Assembly: GCA_021731085.1 (NCBI GenBank)
Contig: JAKFYB010000018.1
Location: 93,647-157,646 of the forward strand
Direction of reading: 5' to 3'
DNA length: 64,000 nt
Origin: Dehalococcoidia bacterium
GTDB taxonomy: Bacteria; Chloroflexota; Dehalococcoidia; DSTF01; JACRBR01
Part shown: positions 1 to 8,593 of the stretch, piece after piece
Layout: each line of letters begins with the position of its first letter
Position numbering within the stretch: position 1 is the stretch's first letter
Made by a program: the position numbers and the translations under genes
The notes under the pieces: generated by a model
What the model was told of the DNA's origin: nothing
What the model saw: only the letters and a program-made list of their open reading frames with translations
The model's database searches: none

Positions 1-1297
1 CCTTCTCGCGGCGCAGCGACTCGAGGCCCTTGGCCGCTTCCTTGAGGGAGGGCGGTGTGGCCGAGCGCCGGATGCGCACGCGGCTCGAAGCCTCATCGAT
101 GAGGTCGATCGCCTTGTCTGGCAAGAAGCGGTCGGAGACGTAGCGCGATGCAAGCTCCGCGGACGCGACGAGCGCTTCCTCGCTGATGATCAGCTTGTGG
201 TGCTCCTCGTACTTCTCCTTGATGCCCTTGAGTATCTCGATCGTCTCTTCGACGCTCGGCTCCTCGACCATCACCGGCTGGAAGCGGCGCTCAAGCGCGG
301 CATCGCGCTCGATGTGCTTGCGGAACTCATCGAGCGTCGTCGCGCCGATGCACTGCAGTTCGCCCCGCGCGAGGGATGGTTTGAGGATGTTCGCCGCATC
401 GACAGCGCCTTCGGCCGCACCTGCACCGACGAGCATGTGCAGCTCATCGACGAAGAGCACGCAGTTGCCGCTGCTCTTGATCTCTTCGATGACCTTCTTG
501 AGGCGCTCCTCGAACTCACCACGGTACTTCGTCCCCGCGACGAGCGAGCCGATGTCCAGCGTAAGCAAGCGCTTGCCCTGCAGTGTCTCCGGCACGTCGC
601 CGCTGATGATGCGGTGCGCCAGCCCCTCGGCGATGGCCGTCTTGCCAACGCCTGGCTCACCAATAAGGACGGGGTTGTTCTTGGTTCGCCGGGACAGAAT
701 CTGCACGACGCGTTCGATCTCTTTCGAGCGGCCGATGACGGGGTCGAGCTTGCCGGCCCGCGCGGCCTGCGTGAGGTCCATGCCGAGTTGGTCGACGGTT
801 GGTGTTCGTGTCGATGACCGCGCGCCCGCGCCGGCCGCCTGCCCCTGTGGCATGCTCTGGCTCAGAATCCGCGTCGTCTCTGCCCGAACGCGCTCGAGGT
901 TCACGCCAAGGCTCTCGAGGACGCCGGCAGCAATGCCCTCACCCTCGCGGACGAGGCCGAGGAGCAGGTGTTCGGTGCCAATGTAGTGGTGGTTCAGCCG
1001 GCGCGCCTCGTCGACCGCCAGCTCGATGACCTTCTTGGCGCGCGGCGTCAGGCCGATCTCGCCGAGCACGGCGCGGTCGCCGCGGCCGATGATGAACTCT
1101 ACGGCCGAGCGAACCTTGTTGAGCTCGACGCCCAGGTTCGCCAGCACCTTGGCGGCCACGCCGTCGCCCTCGCGGACGAGGCCGAGCAGCAAGTGCTCCG
1201 TGCCGATGTAATTGTGGTTGAAGCGCTGGGCTTCTTCCTGAGCCAGTGTCAGGACACGGCGCGCTCTTTCTGTGAATTTGTCGAACCTGTCAGCCAT
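1..1297 (-). CDS. clpC: ATP-dependent Clp protease ATP-binding subunit ClpC (N-terminal part, cut by window edge)
   Basis: This is the AAA+ unfoldase that feeds substrates to ClpP in the cytoplasm. About 432 residues are visible. Two Clp N-domain repeats lie at roughly residues 4-140, each with an [17 protein letters not shown] motif. The first AAA+ module follows, with Walker [14 protein letters not shown] near residue 212 and Walker [11 protein letters not shown] near 275. The reading frame runs off the left edge at the start of the middle domain (ESLRREK), so the second AAA+ module is outside. The double N-domain and the position of the middle region favour ClpC over ClpB. The start at 1297 follows a GGAACGGAG stretch. 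The co-oriented rpsA stops 220 nt upstream; that gap is AT-richer and could hold its own promoter. No CIRCE or CtsR-like heat-shock operator was recognised. Confidence 0.96.
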   Translation of the reverse strand, partial: MADRFDKFTERARRVLTLAQEEAQRFNHNYIGTEHLLLGLVREGDGVAAKVLANLGVELNKVRSAVEFIIGRGDRAVLGEIGLTPRAKKVIELAVDEARRLNHHYIGTEHLLLGLVREGEGIAAGVLESLGVNLERVRAETTRILSQSMPQGQAAGAGARSSTRTPTVDQLGMDLTQAARAGKLDPVIGRSKEIERVVQILSRRTKNNPVLIGEPGVGKTAIAEGLAHRIISGDVPETLQGKRLLTLDIGSLVAGTKYRGEFEERLKKVIEEIKSSGNCVLFVDELHMLVGAGAAEGAVDAANILKPSLARGELQCIGATTLDEFRKHIERDAALERRFQPVMVEEPSVEETIEILKGIKEKYEEHHKLIISEEALVASAELASRYVSDRFLPDKAIDLIDEASSRVRIRRSATPPSLKEAAKGLESLRREK

Positions 1298-1517
1298 CCC
1301 GCGCTCCGTTCCAAGAATTGATAACGTTGTATAACCAATCTAGCATAAACGCTTCTGCGGAGTCCAGTAGGGCCCCCGCGTATAAACGCCAGGGGCCCGT
1401 TAATTTCTGTCGTCGGGTGCGCGTCGGTGCGACTCGAGCGGCGTTCCCCCTGATTTCCTACGCGGACGATCCTACGTCCGGACTACTTGCAGTGTCGCAA
1501 CAACGGCAGCGCGTTGT

Positions 1518-3143
1518 CTAACTCTTGTCTTCCTCGTCGTCGGCGGGAGCCGCTTGCTCTTCCGTCGAACCCTCACTGCCTTCGCTTGCAGCTTCGGCTG
1601 GTTCGTTGGTCGATGAATCGGCGACGGTGGCCGCAGCGGGTTCCTCGGCGGGAGACTCCGCTGTGTCAGAGGGAGAGACGTCCGCGCTAGCAGCTTCTAC
1701 GGCCGCTTCCTTCGTTGCCTCGATTTCCGATGACGACCCAAGGCCCGCGGCAGCGAATGCCTGTGCCATCGCCGACGGCGGCTCTGGCTCCTGCACGCGC
1801 GGTGCGGGTGGGGGAGTCGGCGTCGATGCTGCTGCGGTCGCGCTTGGCGCCGTTGCCGGTGCGTCTTCGGTTTCTGGCGCCGCGGCCGATGCTGGCGCTT
1901 CCGGTGGCGTTTCCTTCGTGTTGACAGTCAGGCCCTCGCGCTCCTCGAATTCCTTCGAAAGGTCCTCCGGGACAGCGACGATCTCACCCTGATCGTTGAA
2001 CATGAAGCCGAGCTTCGTGCCTTCATCGCGAGCTTCCCGGAGGCTCAGGCCCAGGCGGTGACGGTCGCGCTCGATGCGCACGATCTTCAGCGGCAAGAGG
2101 TCGCCTTCACGGACGACTTCCTTCGGGTGGGCGATCCGGCGGTCGACGAGTTCCGATACGTGGATGAGGCCCTCGACCGGGCCCTCGATCCGCGCAAAGG
2201 CGCCGAATGTCACGAGCTTCGTGACCATGCCGGGCACAACGCGCCCGACCTGGTACTTGTCGACGATGAGATCCCACTCCTCGGGCTGCGCGCGTCGCAG
2301 CGAGAGTGCAATCTTCTTCGTCTCGGGATCGACCTTCATGACGTACACGTCGACCTCGTCGCCGATTTTGTACATCTCTTCCGGCGACTTGTTGCGGTCC
2401 CACGAAACTTCGCTGAGGTGCGCGAGGCCATCGGCGCCGCCGAGGTCGATGAACACACCGAAACTTCGCACGCTCGAGACGCGACCCTTCCGGATCTCGC
2501 CTTCCTTGAGTTCTTCGAGCAGCCGGTCCTTCTGTTGCGATCGCCATTCTTGCAGCGCCGCGCGCTCGGAAAGAATCACACGGTTGCGGCGGCGGTTGAT
2601 CTCGATGACTTTGAGCCGGAGTTGCTTGCCGACCGCCGAAGCAAGTCCGCCATCGCCTTCCGTCTCTGGACGGACGCCGACGACCTGTGACAACGGGACG
2701 AACGCGCTGACGCCCTCAACGTTCACCAGCAGGCCGCCCTTGTTGTAGCCGGTGACCTCTGCGTCGAACGCCTCCGCTTCTTCGAAGCGCGTCTGCAGCA
2801 CACGCCAACCACGCTCGCCGCGGGCGCGATCGACGGACAGAAACACCTGCCCGTCATCTGTCTCGGGCTGCATCACATAGACGAGGATCTTGTCGTCAAC
2901 AGCGATCTTGCTCGTCGGGTCGGCGCCCATCGAGTGCATCTCATTCAGCGGAATGATGCCCTCGGACTTGGAGCCAACATCGACGATGACGCCATCGCGC
3001 TGGATGCCCATAATGGTGCCTTCGATCACTTCGCCACGTCGCAGCGACTTGATCCCAGCCCCATCAGAGTCCAGCCAACTCTGCATGCTGAAGGCGTCGT
3101 CGTCCTTCACTTCGGTTTCGACTTCGCCACTACTTACTTCCAT
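1518..3143 (-). CDS. rpsA: 30S ribosomal protein S1
   Basis: Ribosomal protein S1 binds mRNA on the 30S subunit. The 541-residue protein has four S1 (OB-fold) repeats at roughly residues 36-105, 121-190, 213-282 and 299-368. The third and fourth are the most canonical (SVRSFGVFIDLGGADGLAHLSE and LVTFGAFARIEG). A long acidic Ala/Pro/Glu-rich tail, about 140 residues, follows and is probably disordered. The frame is open for another 131 codons upstream, but the start is placed at the ATG 3143 because AGGAGG lies just before it (about 3155) and the conserved protein begins there; the extension has no S1 character. The four-repeat form is the one usual in Gram-positive-type bacteria rather than the six-repeat proteobacterial form. 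Divergent from the bS22-like gene. Confidence 0.96.
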   Translation of the reverse strand: MEVSSGEVETEVKDDDAFSMQSWLDSDGAGIKSLRRGEVIEGTIMGIQRDGVIVDVGSKSEGIIPLNEMHSMGADPTSKIAVDDKILVYVMQPETDDGQVFLSVDRARGERGWRVLQTRFEEAEAFDAEVTGYNKGGLLVNVEGVSAFVPLSQVVGVRPETEGDGGLASAVGKQLRLKVIEINRRRNRVILSERAALQEWRSQQKDRLLEELKEGEIRKGRVSSVRSFGVFIDLGGADGLAHLSEVSWDRNKSPEEMYKIGDEVDVYVMKVDPETKKIALSLRRAQPEEWDLIVDKYQVGRVVPGMVTKLVTFGAFARIEGPVEGLIHVSELVDRRIAHPKEVVREGDLLPLKIVRIERDRHRLGLSLREARDEGTKLGFMFNDQGEIVAVPEDLSKEFEEREGLTVNTKETPPEAPASAAAPETEDAPATAPSATAAASTPTPPPAPRVQEPEPPSAMAQAFAAAGLGSSSEIEATKEAAVEAASADVSPSDTAESPAEEPAAATVADSSTNEPAEAASEGSEGSTEEQAAPADDEEDKS

Positions 3144-3307
3144 CAACGCGGTGCGGCCTCCTGTAAAAAATAAGCCGTCTCGATCTCGGACGTCAGACTT
3201 GCGGTCTGTTGCCCTGACCGGTCCGGCTTCAAGTCCGAGTCTAACACAGGTTTGACGATGCAAGGAAGGAATTTCCTTGCAAGTTCGTCTGTTGGCGAGA
3301 CGTGCGC

Positions 3308-3313
3308 TATACT
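3308..3313 (+). promoter_or_regulatory. candidate -10 box for the bS22-like gene
   Basis: TATACT is a near-consensus -10 hexamer about 100 nt upstream of the small ribosomal gene. A TTCGTC stretch 18 nt upstream could be a weak -35. A near-perfect palindrome (GCAAGGAA, five-base loop, TTCCTTGC; 3260-3280) sits between this promoter and rpsA. Positional inference only. Confidence 0.35.
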
Positions 3314-3416
3314 CTCCCGCCGCGACCATCGAGTGGACGCCGCACCAGACAACAGTTCGATTGTTCGCGCAGGCTCGTTCTCGCCGGCGCAGATGCTGAC
3401 GAGAGGAGGGTCGCGT

Positions 3417-3512
3417 ATGAGCTCCGTGGTGAAGAAGCGCAAGAAGAAGATGCGCAAGCACAAGCATCGCAAAATGCTGAAGAAGACGCGCTGGCAACGA
3501 AAGCACAAGTAG
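3417..3512 (+). CDS. small ribosomal protein bS22-like (AURKAIP1/COX24 family)
   Basis: A 31-residue, extremely basic protein (19 Lys/Arg plus several His) beginning MSSVVKKRKKKMRKHKH. It closely resembles the actinobacterial small-subunit protein bS22 and the COX24/AURKAIP1 C-terminal family, which share the pattern S-V-(I/V)-K-K-R-(R/K)-K-(R/K)-M. The known mycobacterial protein sits near the 30S decoding centre. The start is fixed by GAGGAGG seven bases before the ATG. The frame is open further upstream, but that part has no family similarity. A strong stem-loop terminator follows at 3539. High confidence in family membership; ribosomal location here is by homology. Confidence 0.85.
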   Translation: MSSVVKKRKKKMRKHKHRKMLKKTRWQRKHK

Positions 3513-3538
3513 TCGTCGCTTCTGGATTGCATTCATAC

Positions 3539-3569
3539 AGAGACCCTCGCAGATCTTGCGAGGGTCTCT
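3539..3569 (+). terminator. intrinsic terminator after the bS22-like gene
   Basis: A perfect 13-bp stem (AGAGACCCTCGCA / TGCGAGGGTCTCT) around a five-base loop starts 27 nt after the stop codon, followed by CGTGTTTGC. The T-tract is short. Confidence 0.8.
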
Positions 3570-3641
3570 CGTGTTTGCACAGGATGCGGCTGTTGGCTCG
3601 TAGCGCGGGCCTACAGCCCGCGTTCCCCCGCATACGGGGGT

Positions 3642-3654
3642 TACACTTTTCGCA
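3642..3654 (+). promoter_or_regulatory. leaderless-type -10 box for the gene at 3655
   Basis: TACACT is followed by seven bases (TTTCGCA) and then the ATG at 3655. There is no Shine-Dalgarno sequence, so the start of transcription would fall at or within a base or two of the start codon. Two small hairpins (GCGGGC-CTACA-GCCCGC and CCCCG-CATA-CGGGG) lie directly upstream at 3605-3640. Confidence 0.5.
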
Positions 3655-4179
3655 ATGACAATAGCGCTGAAGCTAACGCACGACGAGCCGCGGCTGGTGT
3701 ATCTGGCACTCGTGTATCATCTGGGCCGCCCGGGTTCGGAACTGAACGCCGAGACGATGCTGCCGCTGGAACACGGTCTGCGGGAGGTGAAGGTCGCCCT
3801 CGGCCGCGACATCCAGTCACCAGAAGCGACCATCGAACTTGATGATTGGCAGTTCCAACGTCTGGCCTCCGCAATCAAGGGCAGCGTGAACGAGTTTCGC
3901 GTCTACCACATGAGGGAGGGTGCAGTCAGTGGCGTAGCGCGGTGGACCGAGACTGCCGAGACGCTGTTTCCGGATATCAAGCTGGATCACGAAGCCGCGC
4001 TGGATCTCGCCGAAGCAATGATGATGCTGCAGCGTAGAATCGATAGGGCGGTCGCAAAGGCGATCAAAGCTGATTCTGCGTCCGATTCCTCATCGTCCGA
4101 CTCCGACCCGCTTCAGCCGCAAGCCGATGTTCCTGCGCCGAAGTCAGGCAGATGGCCGTTCGGCAAGCGCTCGACATAA
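3655..4179 (+). CDS. hypothetical protein, 174 aa
   Basis: No family was recognised. The predicted protein has a mixed alpha/beta N-terminal 130 residues (MTIALKLTHDEPRLVYLALV) with a helical stretch around residues 112-135, then a low-complexity tail rich in Ser and Asp that ends in a basic Trp/Pro segment (SGRWPFGKRST). It has no signal peptide or membrane segment. The start is chosen at the first ATG, immediately after a TACACT box; no Shine-Dalgarno sequence is visible, so the mRNA may be leaderless. It stands alone between the bS22 terminator and a small helix-turn-helix gene on the same strand 71 nt downstream. Confidence 0.7.
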   Translation: MTIALKLTHDEPRLVYLALVYHLGRPGSELNAETMLPLEHGLREVKVALGRDIQSPEATIELDDWQFQRLASAIKGSVNEFRVYHMREGAVSGVARWTETAETLFPDIKLDHEAALDLAEAMMMLQRRIDRAVAKAIKADSASDSSSSDSDPLQPQADVPAPKSGRWPFGKRST

Positions 4180-4250
4180 ACCACTACCGCCGCCGGGTGC
4201 TGACTGCTACAATCACTCATCTGATATAGCGTCTTAGTATCGGCAGCCGA

Positions 4251-4466
4251 ATGGTAACCAGCCCCTTCGAGAACTACCTGGACCTTGTGGAGGCCGCACG
4301 CCTTCTCAATATCCACCCCCAGTCGCTTCGACGCCTCATCAAGCAGAAGAAGGTGCCGGCCGTCTTGTTCGCAGGTAAGTACCTGATAGAGCGGGACAAG
4401 CTCGAAATGTTCAAGAGCAACTACGACCCGCGCCCCGGCCGCAAGCCAATTCGGCGCCTCCTCTAG
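4251..4466 (+). CDS. small helix-turn-helix DNA-binding protein (excisionase/MerR-like fold)
   Basis: A 71-residue protein with a winged-helix HTH_17-type arrangement: LDLVEAARLLNIHPQSLRRL is the helix-turn-helix (about residues 11-30), then IKQKKVPAVLFAGKYLIERDKL forms the wing and third helix. The C-terminus is basic (RPGRKPIRRLL). This fold is shared by excisionases and stand-alone regulators. No integrase or phage gene lies next to it here, so a regulatory role is more likely than excision. No clear Shine-Dalgarno sequence; TAGTAT lies 10 nt before the ATG. A good terminator follows at 4496. Confidence 0.7.
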   Translation: MVTSPFENYLDLVEAARLLNIHPQSLRRLIKQKKVPAVLFAGKYLIERDKLEMFKSNYDPRPGRKPIRRLL

Positions 4467-4495
4467 GGCGAGGAGCGTCGCTGCGTGTTAAACGA

Positions 4496-4522
4496 AAGGG
4501 CAGGCCCAACGGGCCTGCCCTT
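4496..4522 (+). terminator. intrinsic terminator
   Basis: Stem AAGGGCAGGCCC / GGGCCTGCCCTT (12 bp) with a three-base AAC loop, followed by CTTTG. It lies between the convergent HTH gene (4251) and the moaD-like gene (ends 4549), so it probably serves both directions. Confidence 0.8.
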
Positions 4523-4548
4523 CTTTGTCGTTTCTGCGACGCCGGTTT

Positions 4549-4809
4549 TCATCCGCCAGCGATTGCTGGCAGTAGATAGACCTCGGCATCGACGGGCACG
4601 GCCTGGTCCAGCGACATAACTTGCTCGTTGTTGATAGCGAATCCGATCTCCGGCCGCATCCCTTCCGCGTCCACAAGCCGATCGCGGAACCCCGGAAACT
4701 TCCCCTCCAGTGCGTCGATCACCTCCGCGAGCGTCGCGCCGACGACCTCGACCTTGTCCGCACCACCAGCGAGTGGCCGGAACATCGCCGGGATCCAGAC
4801 CATCGCCAT
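4549..4809 (-). CDS. MoaD/ThiS-family ubiquitin-like protein
   Basis: An 86-residue beta-grasp protein ending in the Gly-Gly tail (LLPAIAGG) that is adenylated and thiocarboxylated in sulfur carriers of this family. In molybdenum cofactor synthesis MoaD is the small subunit of molybdopterin synthase. It starts 3 nt after the stop of the large molybdenum hydroxylase subunit and is the last gene of that operon. This suggests a dedicated role in cofactor supply or sulfuration for the enzyme. MoaD and ThiS cannot be separated by sequence alone; the neighbourhood favours a molybdopterin role. Terminator at 4496-4522 on the far side. Confidence 0.85.
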   Translation of the reverse strand: MAMVWIPAMFRPLAGGADKVEVVGATLAEVIDALEGKFPGFRDRLVDAEGMRPEIGFAINNEQVMSLDQAVPVDAEVYLLPAIAGG

Positions 4810-4812
4810 CGA

Positions 4813-7056
4813 CTACGCGATCCCGCGCGTTGTCTCGAGAATCCTCCGCGGCGACATCGGCAGCTGCGTCTGTCGGACGCCCGTCGCGCGCGCCACAGCA
4901 TTCGCAATCGCCGCCAGCGGCGGCACAATCCCCGGCTCGCCAACGCCACGCACCCCGAATGGGTGCAGCGGGTTCGGCACCTCGACGATAATTGTCTCGA
5001 TCATCGGCACGTCGAGCGATGTTGGAATCCGGTAGTCGAGGAAGCTGGAGTTCGCCATGCGACCGGTGTCGTCGTAATAGTACTCCTCGTTCAGCGCCCA
5101 GCCGATGCCCTGGACGGCGCCGCCCTGCATCTGGCCCTCGACGTAAGCTGGGTGCACGGCCGTACCCGCGTCTTGGATCGCCGTGTACCGAAGAATCGTC
5201 GTCTTCCCCGTGTCCGGATCCACCTCCACATCAACGATGTGGTGCGCGAATCCGCCACCCGCCAGGAAGCCCGCATTCACGGAGCCGCTGACCGTGAGTC
5301 CGACGCCGCGCCCGACGGTTGCAACCGCCGCTTCCTTAAACGTCATCGTCTTGCTTCCGTCCGCGTTCTTGAATACGCCGGCCTCAAACTGCACCTCATC
5401 AGGCGTCGTCTGCCATGTCGGAGCGAGGCGCTCCTTGAGAGCCGCGATAAGATTCTTTCCGGCCTCGTGCACCGCCATGCCTGACGCGAACGTTACGCGG
5501 CTGCCCGCCGTCACGTCGTTCACGCCGACCGAGTCCGTGTCGACGACCGTCGCCTTCACGTCCTCGAACGTGATGCCCAGCGTCTCAGCGAGCTGCATCG
5601 CCAGCGACGCGCGCGTGCCGCCGATGTCCGTATTGCCTTCGTTGAGGTTCACAGTGCCGTCCGGTTGCACGCTCACGTTCACGCTAGACCGAAGCCCCAC
5701 GTTGAACCAGAACCCCGACGCCACGCCGCGACCACGGTTCGGCCCTTCGAGCGGCGTGTTGTAGTGCGGTGAGTTCAGCGCCGCCTCGACGCACTCTTCA
5801 TGCCCGATGCGCTTGAACGGCATCCCCATCGGCCCGCGCGAGCCCTCCGCGGCTGAGTTCATGAGCCGGAACTTCAGCGGGTCGATTTTGAGTTGATCCG
5901 CGATCTCGTCGATGAGCTGCTCCATCGCGAACGCGGCTGCGGGCGCGCTCGGTGCGCGATAGTCCTGCGTGCGTGGCTTGTTCACAACCACATCGAACCC
6001 ATCAAACTTCACGTGCTCGATCTGGTACGCCGCCGTCACGACCATCGTCGCGTACATCGCCGCGGAACCCGGATAGGCGCCGTTCTCGTACGCCATGTCG
6101 CCGTACGCAGCGCGAAGCTTGCCGTCCTTCGTCGCGCCCAGCTTGATCCGGATATTCGTGCCAGGCGTCGGCCCCGTGCCTTCGAACACGTCCGTGCGGT
6201 CCATCCGCATCGATACGGGCTTGCCCGTCGCACGTGAGAGCAGCGCCGCGACCGGCTCGAGGTATACGGAGATCTTGCCGCCGAACCCGCCGCCGATCTC
6301 GGTCGGGATCACCTTGATCTTGGAGATCGGGTGGCCAAGGATCTGCGAGACCGACTCGCGCGCCGGGAACGATCCCTGTGTGCATGTCCAGATGGTCAGT
6401 TGGTCGTCGCTGTTCCAGTGCGCCGTCGCGGCCTGGGGCTCAATGTACCCCTGGTGCACCATCTTCGTCGAGAACTCGCGCTCGACGATCACATCGCACT
6501 CAGCAAATCCGGCCTCGATGTCGCCGAACGCCGAGACGGTCTGGGCGACGACATTGCTCGGGCCTTCACTCGGGCCGGTGGGTGCGCGTGTGCGAAGCGC
6601 CTCGTGCAGGATCGGCGCGTCGGGGCGCATGGCCTCGCGCACGTCGAGCACCGCCGGCAGCACCTCGTACTCGACCTCGATCAGCTTCAGCGCTTCCTGC
6701 GCGACGTGGTCGTTGATCGCCGCAACAGCGGCAACCGCGTGTCCGCGATAGAGCACCTTCGTCCCCGCGAGAATGTTCGCGGCAGGGTCAGGCAGCTTCG
6801 AAAGATCGCCGTCAGGGCCGACGATGTCCCGCGCCGTTACGACCGCCTTCACGCCATCAAGCGCGAGCGCCTTCGATGCGTCGATCTTTTTGAGATTCGC
6901 GTGCGCGTGCGGGCTGCGCAGTACGCGTCCCGCCAGCGCGCCTTGCTGTTTGATGTCCGCGCCGTACTGTGCGCGGCCCGTCACCTTATCGACGCCATCC
7001 GGCCGCACCGGGCGCGTGCCGATGACTTTGTATTCGGGCTTGCTCGTCGTCACCAT
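4813..7056 (-). CDS. xanthine dehydrogenase-family molybdopterin-binding (large) subunit
   Basis: The 747-residue catalytic subunit of a cytoplasmic molybdenum hydroxylase. The aldehyde oxidase/xanthine dehydrogenase hammerhead domain covers about residues 18-125 and the molybdopterin-binding domain the rest. Recognisable motifs are GGGFGGK (Mo/MPT contact), DYRAPSAP at the position of the substrate/Cys loop, and RGVGEPG near the C-terminus with the conserved catalytic Glu. It lacks the AYRCSFR loop of form I CO dehydrogenases, so the substrate is more likely a purine, aldehyde or aromatic heterocycle; the exact substrate cannot be read. AGGAG precedes the ATG. Gene order medium-small-large-MoaD is typical. 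A tandem 15-bp repeat separates it from the small subunit. Confidence 0.92.
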   Translation of the reverse strand: MVTTSKPEYKVIGTRPVRPDGVDKVTGRAQYGADIKQQGALAGRVLRSPHAHANLKKIDASKALALDGVKAVVTARDIVGPDGDLSKLPDPAANILAGTKVLYRGHAVAAVAAINDHVAQEALKLIEVEYEVLPAVLDVREAMRPDAPILHEALRTRAPTGPSEGPSNVVAQTVSAFGDIEAGFAECDVIVEREFSTKMVHQGYIEPQAATAHWNSDDQLTIWTCTQGSFPARESVSQILGHPISKIKVIPTEIGGGFGGKISVYLEPVAALLSRATGKPVSMRMDRTDVFEGTGPTPGTNIRIKLGATKDGKLRAAYGDMAYENGAYPGSAAMYATMVVTAAYQIEHVKFDGFDVVVNKPRTQDYRAPSAPAAAFAMEQLIDEIADQLKIDPLKFRLMNSAAEGSRGPMGMPFKRIGHEECVEAALNSPHYNTPLEGPNRGRGVASGFWFNVGLRSSVNVSVQPDGTVNLNEGNTDIGGTRASLAMQLAETLGITFEDVKATVVDTDSVGVNDVTAGSRVTFASGMAVHEAGKNLIAALKERLAPTWQTTPDEVQFEAGVFKNADGSKTMTFKEAAVATVGRGVGLTVSGSVNAGFLAGGGFAHHIVDVEVDPDTGKTTILRYTAIQDAGTAVHPAYVEGQMQGGAVQGIGWALNEEYYYDDTGRMANSSFLDYRIPTSLDVPMIETIIVEVPNPLHPFGVRGVGEPGIVPPLAAIANAVARATGVRQTQLPMSPRRILETTRGIA

Positions 7057-7078
7057 CGCAATGCTCCTGTCCCTATCG

Positions 7079-7108
7079 TCAGCCCTATGGGCCTCAGCCC
7101 TACGGGCC
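7079..7108 (-). repeat. tandem 15-bp repeat between the small and large subunit genes
   Basis: Two consecutive units TCAGCCCTATGGGCC and TCAGCCCTACGGGCC differ at one base. Each can form a GCCC/GGGC mini-hairpin. It lies in the only real gap of the operon (7057-7109) and could adjust the subunit ratio or stabilise mRNA ends. Confidence 0.75.
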
Positions 7109-7109
7109 C

Positions 7110-7601
7110 TTAGGCCTTTGCCGGCGCGCGCCGCATGTCATCAGCAGCGTCGAGCACCGCCCGCACAATCTTGTCGTAGCCCGTGCAGCGGCAGAGGTTG
7201 CCCGCCAGCCAGTGGCGAATGCGCGCTTCGTCCGCATCCGGCTCCTTGTCGAGCAGCGCCTTCGCCGCCACGATGAAGCCCGGTGTGCAGATGCCGCACT
7301 GCAGCGCCGCGTTCTCGAGGAAGCTCGTCTGCAGCGGGTGGAGTGTCTCGCCGTCGGCCACGCCTTCGATCGTCACGATCTCCGCGCCGTTGCACTCAAC
7401 GCCGAGCACGCAGCAGGCGTTTACCAGCGACCCGTTGACAATGACGTTGCAGGCCCCGCAGTTGCCGTTGTTGCAGCCTTCCTTAGCGCCTGTCATGCCG
7501 AGTTCATCGCGCAGCGTCTCAAGTAGGCTCTGTCGCGGTTCCACGAGGAAGTCGCGCTGTTCGCCGTTGATGCGCGCGCTTACATATGTACGTCCCGTCA
7601 C
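7110..7601 (-). CDS. (2Fe-2S)-binding small subunit of molybdenum hydroxylase
   Basis: A 163-residue electron-transfer subunit carrying two [2Fe-2S] clusters. The N-terminal plant-ferredoxin domain has CNNGNCGAC and a distal Cys (about residues 45-70). The C-terminal four-helix domain has CGICTPG and NLCRCTGYDKI (about 100-145). These are the ligands of the type II and type I clusters in the CoxS/XdhC-type small subunits. Electrons pass from the molybdenum centre through these clusters to FAD in the neighbouring medium subunit. The start is 2 nt from the medium-subunit stop, so the genes are co-transcribed. Length is normal for the family and all eight cysteines are present. Confidence 0.95.
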   Translation of the reverse strand: MTGRTYVSARINGEQRDFLVEPRQSLLETLRDELGMTGAKEGCNNGNCGACNVIVNGSLVNACCVLGVECNGAEIVTIEGVADGETLHPLQTSFLENAALQCGICTPGFIVAAKALLDKEPDADEARIRHWLAGNLCRCTGYDKIVRAVLDAADDMRRAPAKA

Positions 7602-7603
7602 GC

Positions 7604-8479
7604 TCAGGCTCCCTTCGCTCGTGCGATTGCTGTGTTGATGACGTGCTTTGTGAGCACGCCCGCGAGATGCTTGCGTTGCGCAGCAGACCCGCGCATGTCC
7701 GTGATCGGCTTCGCGGCGTCAGATGCGGCAGCGGCGGCTGCGTCGATCGTCGCCTCAGAAACCGGCTTTCCCGCCAACGCGTCGCCCGCCGCCTTCACGT
7801 AGAGCGGAGTCGGCGCCACAGCGCCGACAGCAATGCGCGCCGACTCGAACTTCGAGCCGTCGGCGGAAAGTGCGACGCTGGCGGCTGCATTCACCACGGC
7901 GATGTCCATCTCGTTGCGCGGGATGAAGCGCTCGAACGCCGCGCCGCTGTTCGCCGCAGGAGCGGGGAACGTGATCGAGACGAGCAGTTCGCCCGCTTGC
8001 AACACGTTTTGCCCCGGCGCGGTGCAGAAGTCCTCGACCGGCACGTCGCGCTTTCCGCTGGGGCCGATGATGTTGCAGACGCCGCCTAGCGCGATCAGCG
8101 TCGGAATGGAGTCCGCCGCCGGCGAACTGTTGCAAAGATTCCCGCCCAGGCTCGCCCGCGATTGGATCTGGATGCCGCCGATCAGCGACGCCGAGTCGAC
8201 CAGCGCAGGGAAGCGCTTCTGTACTTCCGCGTCACCGTAGAGTCGTGCACACGGTGCCGCCGCTCCGACGGTCAGCGACCCGTCGGATCCGAAGGAGAAG
8301 CTCGTCGCCTCCTTGATGCCTTTGATGTCAACCATGACGCCGACCTGGCGCCGTCCTTCGCGTGCCTGGATGATCACGTCGGTGCCACCGGCGAGGACGC
8401 GGGCCGTGGCCCCGTGCTTCGCCAGCGCAGCAACGGCCTCATCGAGGGACGCGGGCGCTACATATTCGAGTGCCTGCAT
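7604..8479 (-). CDS. FAD-binding medium subunit of molybdenum hydroxylase
   Basis: The 291-residue flavoprotein subunit (CoxM/XdhB type). The N-terminal FAD_binding_5 domain includes ARVLAGGTDVIIQAREG near residue 25, and SRASLGGNLCNSSPAADS near residue 105 contacts FAD. The C-terminal CO dehydrogenase flavoprotein domain (about 175-285) completes it. It is first in the operon and divergent from xdhC. The leader before the ATG contains GGAAAGG, a usable Shine-Dalgarno sequence. Together with the two following genes it forms the (alpha beta gamma)2 enzyme expected of this family. Confidence 0.94.
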   Translation of the reverse strand: MQALEYVAPASLDEAVAALAKHGATARVLAGGTDVIIQAREGRRQVGVMVDIKGIKEATSFSFGSDGSLTVGAAAPCARLYGDAEVQKRFPALVDSASLIGGIQIQSRASLGGNLCNSSPAADSIPTLIALGGVCNIIGPSGKRDVPVEDFCTAPGQNVLQAGELLVSITFPAPAANSGAAFERFIPRNEMDIAVVNAAASVALSADGSKFESARIAVGAVAPTPLYVKAAGDALAGKPVSEATIDAAAAAASDAAKPITDMRGSAAQRKHLAGVLTKHVINTAIARAKGA

Positions 8480-8593
8480 CGTGTGCCTTTCCAGCCGGCA
8501 TTCCGGCCCACAGAATCGTTATGCTGGCTACGGCATATCGGAGCCATGCCTTAGACTCAAGCATAGATCGCTTCAGACTCGCAGGGACACCAC

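Noticed and set aside
1518..3536. 672-residue S1 protein with a 131-residue N-terminal extension
   Set aside because: The extension has no S1 character, and AGGAGG directly precedes the ATG at 3143.
4251..4466. Excisionase of a prophage near 4 kb
   Set aside because: No integrase, att site or phage gene is nearby; it is better treated as a small chromosomal regulator.
4813..7056. Form I carbon monoxide dehydrogenase (CoxL)
   Set aside because: The diagnostic AYRCSFR loop is absent (DYRAPSAP instead).
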